NCBI RefSeq assembly: GCF_000187245.1
Contig: NC_027861.1
Location: forward strand, 682,001 to 746,000
Source of the DNA: Ogataea parapolymorpha DL-1
Lineage: Eukaryota > Ascomycota > Pichiomycetes > Pichiales > Pichiaceae
Direction of reading: 5' to 3'
Length of the DNA stretch: 64,000 bases
Shown: positions 53,347-61,733 of the stretch, piece after piece
Numbering within the stretch: position 1 is the first letter of the stretch
How the letters are laid out: every line of letters begins with the position of its first letter
The notes under the pieces: generated by a model
What the model saw: only the letters and a program-made list of their open reading frames with translations
Database searches by the model: none
Told to the model about the DNA's origin: nothing
Position numbers and translations under genes: made by a program

Positions 53347-56300
53347 TTAGAGCTTCAATCTCTCGAGGTTCTTGATGGTGGCCTCGAAACCCTCAATCTC
53401 GGCCAACTGGTTAGAGCGAGTCGTCTTGTTTTTCTCCTGGACTTCCTTAGAAACCTTCTTCTCGTAGTCAGGAGCATTAATCATTTTTTCTAGGTTATTC
53501 AAAGCACCCTTGGCTTTATTCAACTTCTTGACGACTTTCTCGATTTCCTTGTCCAAGTCGACCATTCCCTTCACAAGCAAGTGAACGTTACATCCCGGAA
53601 CAACAGCTGCAAGAGCACATCCGTCTGGAATGTCCTTGACATCCGTCACGACAGTGATGCCGTCAACAGCTTTGATCAAAGACACAATAGAGTCGGTCTG
53701 ATCTCTGGCGATGGCAGCATATTCCGGCTTAGAAGCCTCAACAAAGACCTGTGCGTTCTTTGTGATGTTAAATTGAGAAAGTAACGATCTGGCGTTCTTC
53801 GTGATTTCCAAGACCAACTCGTAAGCTTCGTAGGCCTCCTGGTTATCATACTCCTCGACGTATTCTGGGTAAGCGGCCTTCACAATTGTTTCGCTCTTCT
53901 CAGTTGATCTCTTAGGAAGTCTTTGCCACATTTCTTCCGTCACAAATGGCATGAATGGGTGGATAAGTCTGAGAGCAGAGTCGATACAAGTGTATAAGGT
54001 GTCTCTAGCAGATTTCTTCTGAGAGTCTGTTCCTTCCAAAATTAAGAACTTGGAGTTCTCGATGTAAACGTCACAAAGATCGTACAACCAGAAGTTGTAA
54101 ATAGCCTGTGTGGCATCGTAGAACTCTCTCTCGTCAAGAGCCTTGTTCACCTTCTCAGAACACTTGGACAGCTTGTGCAAAATCCATTTTTCGACAAGAG
54201 CCTCGCCTCCATTAAGAGCACCAGTAGGTGGAGGAGTGTAGTCGTCGCCCAGTCGCATCAACACGAACTTGGTAGCTTGGAAAATCTTGTTGCAGAATTT
54301 ACGGTATCCTGCAACTCTCAAAATATCCAGGTTGATGTCTCGTCCACCAGTGGTGTAGGCACAAAGAGCAAATCTCAAAGCATCAGTACCACACTCTGGA
54401 ATACCGTTCGGATACGACTCCTTCTGGCCGGCCTTGGCTTTCTCGATTTCTCTGGAATCAAGGTTACCAGCTAGCAACTGTTTGTGCAAGTCTTCTAGGC
54501 TGATACCGTGGATCACGTCAGTCGGGTCAATCACATTACCCAGAGATTTACTCATTTTTCTTCCCTGTGCATCACGAACCAGCGAGTGGCAGAACACCTC
54601 TTTGAAAGGAACGGTGCCGGTCATCTTGATGCCAAGCATGATCATTCTCGAAACCCAGAAGAAAAGAATATCCCAACCAGTCTCTAGCATGGACATCGGA
54701 TAGAACTTCTCCATGTCCTTGGTCTTGTGAGGCCAGCCCAATGTGGAGAACGGCCACAGTCCGGACGAGAACCACGTATCTAGAACGTCCTCATCCTGTT
54801 CTAGAGTGAAGTTCTTGCCAGGGAACGCTTTTTCTGCCTTTTCGCGGGCCTCTGTTTCGTTTCTGCCAGAGAACCAATATTTTCCATCATTTCTATCATT
54901 GTTTTCTCCTTCGATGTTTGCAAAGTAGACTGGACATCTGTGGCCCCACCAGAGCTGTCTCGAAATACACCAATCTTGAATGTTTTCTAGCCATCTGAAG
55001 AATTCTGCCTCGGAGCTCTTCGGAGCAATCTTGATTTCTCCACTCTTGACAGCGTCAATGGCCGCTTGGGCCATCTTCTTTTGGGCAACCCACCATTGTG
55101 GCTTCAGGTAAGGTTCAATAATATCGCCGGATCTTGAGCAGATTGGCAACGTCATCTCGTTGTCCTCTTGGCCGACGTAAAGACCCTTTTCCTTCAACTT
55201 CTCAATGACCAGTGGTCTAGCATCAAATCTTTTGATACCTTCCCACTCACCACAGTTGGAGTTCAGCTTGCCGTCATCAGTGTAGATGTTGATGAATTCA
55301 AGGTTGTTTCTTTTACCTGTGTTGTAATCGTTCAGATCGTGGCCAGGAGTGATTTTCACAGCACCAGTACCAAACTCCATGTCCACAGCCTCTGCATCGG
55401 TAATTATCGGCAGCTTTCTGTCGAGGAATGGATGTTGGACGTACTTCCCGTGTAAATGGGTGTATCTAGGGTCATTTGGATGGACAGCAACAGCCGTGTC
55501 ACCAAAGATGGTCTCTGGACGCGTGGTAGCAACGACAACTTTCTCGTCGGAATCAACGACAGGGTAAGCAAAAGACGTCAGAACACCAAACTCGACTTTG
55601 TTCTCGTAACCTGGCACAGAGAGCAGGCTTCTAGGAGGAACAACCTTGTTGTCAACTTCCAAATTAGACAAAGCAGTGCTGAGCTGAACAGACCAGTTGA
55701 CCAGTCTCAAGTCACGGTAAATGGTTCCCTCTTCGTGCAGTCTGACAAAAGTCTCGGTAACTGCCTCCGAAAGCTCTGGACTGAGAGTGAAGGCTTCTCT
55801 AGTCCAGTCGTACGAAGCACCCATCATTTGGAATTGAGACTTGATTTTCTTATGGTAGATTTCCTTCCAGTCCCACACTTTCTCCACAAAGGCTTCACGG
55901 CCCAAATCGTGTCTAGTTATCTTTTCTTTGGCCCACAAGTTCTTCTCCACAACGGATTGAGTAGCAATACCGGCATGGTCGAAACCTGGCAAAAATAGCA
56001 CGGTCTTGCCCTTCATTCTATTGTATCTAATCAGCGAGTCCTGGATGGCAACAGTCAAGGCATGGCCGATGTGCAGAGCACCCGTGACGTTTGGTGGAGG
56101 AGCAGGAATACAGAATAAGCCTTCTGGCTTGATATCGCCGTCCTCGGTGAATTCTGGCTCAAAATATCCTTGCTTAATCCACCATTGGTACCAAGACGAC
56201 TCGACAGCCTTTGGGTTATAAGCAGAAAACGACTTGTCTTCCAAACTGACCAATATCTTCTTTTCTCCAGGAAGAGTCTTGTCTACAAACTCAGGAGTTG

Positions 56301-56568
56301 GCTCTGCCTCCTTCTTTGTTTCCTTCTTCTTTTTCTCCTGGTTTTTGGCGGCATTCTTTGCGAGTTCCTGTTGCTTGGCCTGCTTAGCAAGGAACTTGGC
56401 CATTTTCTCGGCCTTCTTTCTTTCCTTCTCTAGCTCCTTGGCCGATTTAGGTGGATCCTGTGGTGCTGCTTGTCCTTCACTCATTCTGGATATGGAAAAG
56501 GTTCTTGATATGTTCAAATTTCCTCGTATACAAGCACTAATTCTGGCTGTATACCTGCTCAATAGCAT
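53347..56568 (-). CDS. VAS1: Valyl-tRNA synthetase, cytosolic and mitochondrial forms from one gene
   Basis: The 1073-residue class I synthetase charges tRNA-Val. It has the HIGH motif 'PNVTGALHIGHALTVA' (about residue 168), an editing CP1 domain ('VVATTRPETIFGDTAVAVHPND'), the KMSKS loop 'GRKMSKSLGNVIDPTD' (about 671), the anticodon-binding domain and a C-terminal coiled-coil tRNA arm ('LDKEIEKVVKKLNKAKGALNNLEKMI'). The first ATG (56568) starts a basic, acid-free presequence ('MLLSRYTARISACIRGNLNISRTFSI'). The next ATG (56484, 'MSEGQAAPQDPP') starts the cytosolic form. S. cerevisiae VAS1 makes both forms by the same two-start arrangement. Divergent from PRP31 by 107 bp. Confidence 0.96.
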   Translation of the reverse strand: MLLSRYTARISACIRGNLNISRTFSISRMSEGQAAPQDPPKSAKELEKERKKAEKMAKFLAKQAKQQELAKNAAKNQEKKKKETKKEAEPTPEFVDKTLPGEKKILVSLEDKSFSAYNPKAVESSWYQWWIKQGYFEPEFTEDGDIKPEGLFCIPAPPPNVTGALHIGHALTVAIQDSLIRYNRMKGKTVLFLPGFDHAGIATQSVVEKNLWAKEKITRHDLGREAFVEKVWDWKEIYHKKIKSQFQMMGASYDWTREAFTLSPELSEAVTETFVRLHEEGTIYRDLRLVNWSVQLSTALSNLEVDNKVVPPRSLLSVPGYENKVEFGVLTSFAYPVVDSDEKVVVATTRPETIFGDTAVAVHPNDPRYTHLHGKYVQHPFLDRKLPIITDAEAVDMEFGTGAVKITPGHDLNDYNTGKRNNLEFINIYTDDGKLNSNCGEWEGIKRFDARPLVIEKLKEKGLYVGQEDNEMTLPICSRSGDIIEPYLKPQWWVAQKKMAQAAIDAVKSGEIKIAPKSSEAEFFRWLENIQDWCISRQLWWGHRCPVYFANIEGENNDRNDGKYWFSGRNETEAREKAEKAFPGKNFTLEQDEDVLDTWFSSGLWPFSTLGWPHKTKDMEKFYPMSMLETGWDILFFWVSRMIMLGIKMTGTVPFKEVFCHSLVRDAQGRKMSKSLGNVIDPTDVIHGISLEDLHKQLLAGNLDSREIEKAKAGQKESYPNGIPECGTDALRFALCAYTTGGRDINLDILRVAGYRKFCNKIFQATKFVLMRLGDDYTPPPTGALNGGEALVEKWILHKLSKCSEKVNKALDEREFYDATQAIYNFWLYDLCDVYIENSKFLILEGTDSQKKSARDTLYTCIDSALRLIHPFMPFVTEEMWQRLPKRSTEKSETIVKAAYPEYVEEYDNQEAYEAYELVLEITKNARSLLSQFNITKNAQVFVEASKPEYAAIARDQTDSIVSLIKAVDGITVVTDVKDIPDGCALAAVVPGCNVHLLVKGMVDLDKEIEKVVKKLNKAKGALNNLEKMINAPDYEKKVSKEVQEKNKTTRSNQLAEIEGFEATIKNLERLKL

Positions 56569-56675
56569 AAACTATTGACAATCAAGAAGAGTCAAAAGAT
56601 TTTAGATTCAATTATCAACGAAGAAGGAAAAAAAAAAGTTACTTACCCGGTCCTTTGTATAAGATTATCTTCTAG

Positions 56676-58079
56676 ATGGGTCTTGCTGATAGTCTCCTGG
56701 CGGGCTATTCAAGTGAGGAAGAGGGCCAAGAGTCTGATATTGAGCTCCAGGATGCTGACGATCAGCAGCCTTCTTTTCAGCAGCTGATATCGGTTCCAGA
56801 TCTGAGTCTTATCACAGATATAAGGAAATACTCTCATATATTACCAAGAGTTAACGAGTTTGTGGAAAAGTTGCGATACTACGAGAAACAAGACTCAAAA
56901 ACGGAGGACAGCCTCCTACAGAATGCCAACGATCTATTGGACGATCTGAACGAAGAGATCGGCAAAATATATTCCTTCATCACCGTCCATTACAAGCCAG
57001 TTTGGCCAGAACTCGATGATTTACTACGAAATCCGTACAATTATGCTCGCACAGTGAGGATTATTTTAGGAAACCCGTCGAAACTTATTGATGCTCCAGA
57101 ACTCTTTGAGCAATATCTCCGTAAAGATGAGATTCTCGGACTCACGGTCTCTGCATCTGTTCTAAGACAATCTAGCCATAGCCATCATCTCGACCAGCAC
57201 CATTTGAAACTCATATCAGACGCCTGCGACCTTCTTCTCGAACTGGAGGCTGCCAGAACAGAAATCAAAAACCACGTTTCTCGCAGAGCCAAAAGTATAG
57301 CTCCAAATGTGACTGCTCTGGTGGGCCCCACAGTGGCCGCGCAATTTCTATCAGTGTACGGACTGGAGGGCCTTTGCAAAGTTCCATCATGTAATATACC
57401 GTCTATGGGAGCCAACAGATCCTCATTCATGAAGGGTACAGCAGGTACGCGAAATAAGGGATACCTGTATTACTGCGACCTTGTACAGTCGGTCTCGGAG
57501 GATCTCCGAGTGAAGGCTGTGCGCATGGTTGCGGGAAAGCTAATTCTAGCCGCTAGGGTTGACTACTCAAATGCGCGAAAATCCGTTTCCGACGACTCGT
57601 TTGGACTGCAGACGAGACAACAACTCAGTGAGCATCTGGACAAGCTGGCTAGTCCACCAGATGCGCAGCCAATTAAACCACTACCCAAGCCAGTGGATCA
57701 AAAGTCTAAGAAGCGGGCTGGTCGTAGGTTCCGCAAACAGAAAGAAAAGATGGAAATGTCTGAGCTGGAAAAAGCACAGAATAGGATGGCATTTGGTGAA
57801 CAGGAAGAAACGAAATACGACGCTTTTGGTGAGGAGGTCGGAATGGGTATGATTGGAAAGCTTTCGGCGCGGGCTATTGCCAGTAGAAGCCGGCCTCAGC
57901 TGTCCAAAGCAGCTGCTTCCAAACTCGAGAAGTTTTCGGGGAACAAGTCGGTAGCTACGAGCAAAGTTGCACAGCTACTTGACGACGAAAAAATAGCCCG
58001 CAAGCGACAATTGGAGTTGCCAGAAGATACTGGCCACGGTAGGACCAAGCTACAGAAAACGCTTCCCGGAGCCACCTGA
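56676..58079 (+). CDS. PRP31: U4/U6 snRNP protein Prp31
   Basis: The 467-residue protein is Prp31, which binds the Snu13-U4 5' stem-loop and bridges U4/U6 to U5 in the tri-snRNP. It has the coiled-coil segment and Nop domain: 'IHKFYSFITVHY'-like 'IGKIYSFITVHYKPVWPELDDL', 'EILGLTVSASVLRQSS' and 'LDQHHLKLISDACDLLLELEAARTEIKNHVSRRAKSIAPNVTALVGPTVAAQFLSVYGLEGLCKVPSCNI'-type Nop organisation (about residues 170-250). The Prp31 C-terminal domain has 'KKRAGRRFRKQKEKMEMSELEKAQNRMAFGEQEE'. Length compares with 494 in S. cerevisiae. ATG at 56676. Confidence 0.93.
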   Translation: MGLADSLLAGYSSEEEGQESDIELQDADDQQPSFQQLISVPDLSLITDIRKYSHILPRVNEFVEKLRYYEKQDSKTEDSLLQNANDLLDDLNEEIGKIYSFITVHYKPVWPELDDLLRNPYNYARTVRIILGNPSKLIDAPELFEQYLRKDEILGLTVSASVLRQSSHSHHLDQHHLKLISDACDLLLELEAARTEIKNHVSRRAKSIAPNVTALVGPTVAAQFLSVYGLEGLCKVPSCNIPSMGANRSSFMKGTAGTRNKGYLYYCDLVQSVSEDLRVKAVRMVAGKLILAARVDYSNARKSVSDDSFGLQTRQQLSEHLDKLASPPDAQPIKPLPKPVDQKSKKRAGRRFRKQKEKMEMSELEKAQNRMAFGEQEETKYDAFGEEVGMGMIGKLSARAIASRSRPQLSKAAASKLEKFSGNKSVATSKVAQLLDDEKIARKRQLELPEDTGHGRTKLQKTLPGAT

Positions 58080-58226
58080 GCACGTGCTGTGCCACCGCGT
58101 GCGCCACGAATTTTAGATCGCTCGACAAAATCCTAATTGGGATAACTGTAAACATTTAATATTTAAAAATGCGTAAATAGGTCCTGTTTGAGGTTTTGAT
58201 CGTTCCAAGTATTTGCTTTTCCGTCA

Positions 58227-60038
58227 ATGACACTGATTGGCGGCATTTTTAACAGAACTCCCAAGGCTGACAACAGCTATGTGGAGGACCTTTCGCGGGA
58301 CGTGGAGAGCCTGAATTTTGGGTCTCCTACCACTATAAACCAGCACGGCGCAGCGGATACTTCCTACGTTTCTTACATGTCGACTTCCAGCTCTCCAAAC
58401 AGAAGCTTTGATCCTCAAGGGGTACAGCGGGTGCAGTACAATAAGGAGAACACCCCGCCTGCCACTCCTAGTAGAAACAATGTTCATCCACCGTTGCCAA
58501 TGTACGGAACACCACGTTCTGCGGTTACTCAAATGCAAGTCACCCAGACTCCAAGACTGAACAGAGACTTCTATATCAAGGCGAACAGTGCACAGACAAA
58601 GAGACTGGTGACTGTCTCACAGATGTATTTTTTGGACTACTATTGCGACATGTTTGACTATGTCATCAATAGAAGACACCGATTGAGCCAGGTCGAAGAG
58701 GCATTGCAAATGCTTCCACCCTCGGAAAGAGCGCAACAGTGGAAGAATTATGTTGGCAAAGAGCGAGCATATCTGAGAAAAAGAAGAATCAAGCCTAAAC
58801 ACAAAGATTTCAACATCATCACGCAAGTTGGACAGGGAGGATATGGACAGGTTTTCCTCGCAAGGAAGAAGGATACTAAGGAGATTTGTGCTCTAAAGGT
58901 TTTGAGTAAAAAGCTTCTCACTAAAACCGATGAAACCAGACATGTTCTGACCGAGAGAGACATCTTGACCAACACCCGCTCGGAATGGCTCGTGAAGCTC
59001 TATTATGCATTCCAGGATGCTGAGAGTGTGTACTTGGCCATGGAGTTTGTTCCAGGAGGAGATTTCCGTACTTTACTGAACAACGCTGGATATTTGATTC
59101 CACAGCACGCAAGATTTTACATCAGCGAGATGTTTGCTGCGGTCAATTCTCTTCATGAGCTTGGATACACGCATAGAGACCTCAAGCCAGAAAACTTTCT
59201 AATTGACTCCAAGGGCCATGTCAAGCTGACCGATTTTGGTTTGGCTGCTGGATCTGTCTCAACGGATAGAATTGAGAGTATGAAACTCCGGCTCAGTCAA
59301 GTGAAGAATCTTGAGTACAAGCCAAAGGAGCACACGGTCAAAGAAAGACAGCAGATGTACAAGTCCTTGAGGAATAACGAGATCCACTTTGCACACTCGA
59401 TTGTTGGCTCCCCTGATTACATGGCCCTCGAGGTGCTCGAAGGTAAGTCGTACGATTACACCATTGATTATTGGTCCCTGGGATGTATGTTGTTCGAGGC
59501 TATTGTTGGATATACCCCATTCTCAGGAAGCTCTTCAGATGAGACGTATAGCAATTTGAAGAGATGGAAAGACTGTCTCAAAAGACCGAGATACGAAGAC
59601 GGCAGATACGTTTTCAGTGACCGCACCTGGCAATTGATCACTCGTCTTATTGCATCTCCCAATGAGAGATTGCGCTCTTTCAAACAAATCATGTCTATGC
59701 CGTATTTCGCTGAAGTCAAATGGGAATCATTGAGGGATCGTGTGCCACCATTCACACCTCAGTTGGACGATGAAGAGGACGCTGGATACTTTGATGATTT
59801 CACTAATGAAAACGATATGGCAAAATATAAAGAGGTTATGGCCAAGCGTGCTAACGATGAGAAATTGAGTCATAACAGCGTGAAGACCGATCAAAAGAGC
59901 TTTGTGGGCTTCACTTTCAAGCACAAGGGAAATCCAAATCTGAACCCTAATAACATTTTGTCACCGCTATTACTTAATGCTCAGAATAGCTTTAGGGATT
60001 ATCACGGATACAGTGAGCCATTTGGAACACTGTACTGA
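58227..60038 (+). CDS. DBF2: Mitotic-exit network kinase Dbf2/Dbf20 (NDR/LATS family)
   Basis: The 603-residue Ser/Thr kinase belongs to the Dbf2 branch of NDR kinases, which binds Mob1 and drives mitotic exit and cytokinesis. A disordered Ser/Pro-rich N-terminus is followed by the Mob1-binding helical region (about 125-190, 'FLDYYCDMFDYVINRRHRLSQVEEALQML'). The kinase domain (about 195-510) has 'VGQGGYGQVFLARKKD', 'ICALKVLSKK', 'HRDLKPENFLID' (His about residue 316) and 'LTDFGLAAGS'. It carries the long NDR activation insert, then 'SIVGSPDYMALEVLEGKSYDYTIDYWSLGCMLFE'. The C-terminal hydrophobic motif region includes 'KSFVGFTFKH' with a phosphorylatable Ser/Thr. S. cerevisiae Dbf2 is 572 residues; other yeasts often have one gene for Dbf2/Dbf20. 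Confidence 0.9.
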   Translation: MTLIGGIFNRTPKADNSYVEDLSRDVESLNFGSPTTINQHGAADTSYVSYMSTSSSPNRSFDPQGVQRVQYNKENTPPATPSRNNVHPPLPMYGTPRSAVTQMQVTQTPRLNRDFYIKANSAQTKRLVTVSQMYFLDYYCDMFDYVINRRHRLSQVEEALQMLPPSERAQQWKNYVGKERAYLRKRRIKPKHKDFNIITQVGQGGYGQVFLARKKDTKEICALKVLSKKLLTKTDETRHVLTERDILTNTRSEWLVKLYYAFQDAESVYLAMEFVPGGDFRTLLNNAGYLIPQHARFYISEMFAAVNSLHELGYTHRDLKPENFLIDSKGHVKLTDFGLAAGSVSTDRIESMKLRLSQVKNLEYKPKEHTVKERQQMYKSLRNNEIHFAHSIVGSPDYMALEVLEGKSYDYTIDYWSLGCMLFEAIVGYTPFSGSSSDETYSNLKRWKDCLKRPRYEDGRYVFSDRTWQLITRLIASPNERLRSFKQIMSMPYFAEVKWESLRDRVPPFTPQLDDEEDAGYFDDFTNENDMAKYKEVMAKRANDEKLSHNSVKTDQKSFVGFTFKHKGNPNLNPNNILSPLLLNAQNSFRDYHGYSEPFGTLY

Positions 60039-60183
60039 TCGCAAGAAAATAAATAGGAAAAATATTATTTGGAGTTTCTGTTACAATCAGTTGTTGTAGG
60101 CCCCACAAATCTAAGATACCGTTTTTTTATTATTTTTTTTTTCAGTCTAAATTAATATCAAGGGACTAATTCTGTAATATTTG

Positions 60184-61698
60184 ATGAATTCAGTCAAAAT
60201 GTAAGTACCCAAACGATAGGTTCTGACCTCTAGACTCGCTATAAATCCATCTCCAACGGAAATTTCAAAAGCAGTGAGGATATCGAACAATCTGCATAAA
60301 AAACACGGACCGTTTGATGGAATTTTTTTTCTTGGAGATGTGATAACCGAAGATGGTTCTCTCCCTGAAGAGCTAGATGAGCCTGTTGCGTCGATTTTCC
60401 ATTTCGAAGGAGTCAGAAAATATGAAGGCAGCGAAAAGTCCAAACTCAAATTCATGAAACAATGCGGAATTCTTCGATTAGCTAGCGGTATTCGTGTTGG
60501 CTATGTTTCTGGTAAATTGGATGATATCGAATCTGATATGGAGAAGGTATTTGCAAACCAGTTCCTGGACATCCTTGTAACCTACCAATGGCCAACCACT
60601 ATTGCCAAAGAAGAGAAATTGTCTTTGGTGGGAGATTCGAGATTGAATGATCTGCTCGAATGGACTCGCCCTCGATACTGGTTCTGCGTCGGCTCTAACA
60701 ATGGCAGATTTTTCGAGCGATTACCGTTCAAATGGGATGATGACCGTGTTACAAGATTCATTAGTCTAGGACAACAAGGGACTCAAGATAAGTGGTACTA
60801 TGCTTTTAACTTGAACCTCGATCCTTTAATGGATAAAGAAGGTGTCTCGAAATTTGGCGAGAAGCCTCAAATACAGCAAAAAGAAGCTCCTGTTGAAATT
60901 GAGAGTCGTAAGAGGAAGCTTGAAGGCCCTGAGGTGAGGGTGAAGCGAGAGAAGAAAAACGTTGCGCCCGAGAATTGCTTTTTCTGTGTCTCCAATGCTA
61001 AAGCTGAACTACATATGATCATTTCTATCGCGGACTATTCATACATGACTGTTGCTAAGGGACCCTTAACTACAAGAGACAAATTAGGATTCTCAGGCCA
61101 TGGCTTAATCATCCCAATTGGTCACTATCCCACATTCAGTAAATATAGAGATGCCGAAGAGCCTGATAAGAAAGTTGAGGAAACTAAATTATTCAAGGAG
61201 ATTGAACAGTACCAAAAGTCCGTCGTCTCTATGTTCACATCTCTTGGCGACTACAAAGTGGTATTTTGGGAAATTTCTAGAGCAAATGCCATTCATCATC
61301 ACATTCAATTCGTTCCCTTGGAAGCAAAACTTGAGGAACATTTTGAGACACAAATGAAAAAACAGATCGCATATAATCAGAAAAAGTATGGCTCCAACCT
61401 GGTTTACACCAAGGACATGGAAAGTGAGAAGCTTTCCCAACTAATCAACAACGGGGATTATATGCAAATTCGCATAGTTGGTCCAGATTCTGAGACCAAG
61501 TACGTCTTTGAGCTGATAGAAGATAACGTTGATCTTCAGTTCCCGCGTAGAGTTCTGGCGTTTCTAATGAAATTAGGACGCAGAGTTATTTGGGATAAAT
61601 GCAGAGAGACTCTGCTGGAGGAAGCGTCTCAAAAGGATGTTTTTCGGGAAAAGTTCCAGCCGTTTGATTTCTCCAAGGAAAAAAATAATAATAAATAA
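60184..61698 (+). CDS. DRN1: CwfJ-family debranching cofactor Drn1, two exons with a 33-nt intron
   Basis: Exon 1 (60184-60200, 'MNSVK' plus two bases) joins exon 2 (60234-61698) across a 33-nt intron with GTAAGT at 60201, a CTGAC branch-like site and CTCTAG at 60233. Splicing gives 493 residues. The new N-terminus 'MNSVKILAINPSPTEISKAV' supplies the beta-strand that CwfJ proteins have before 'LHKKHGPFDGIFFLGDV'; without it the protein would lack a plausible start, since the only alternative is a GTG at 60274. The N-terminal metallophosphatase-like domain is followed by CwfJ C-terminal HIT-like domains: 'CFFCVSNAKAELHMIISIADYSYMTVAKGPLT', 'GLIIPIGHYPT' and 'EISRANAIHHHIQFVP'. Drn1 assists lariat debranching by Dbr1. 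S. cerevisiae: 507 residues. Confidence 0.85.
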
Positions 61699-61733
61699 TT
61701 GAACGCGCTTTGTTCATGATCATTTAATAATAT

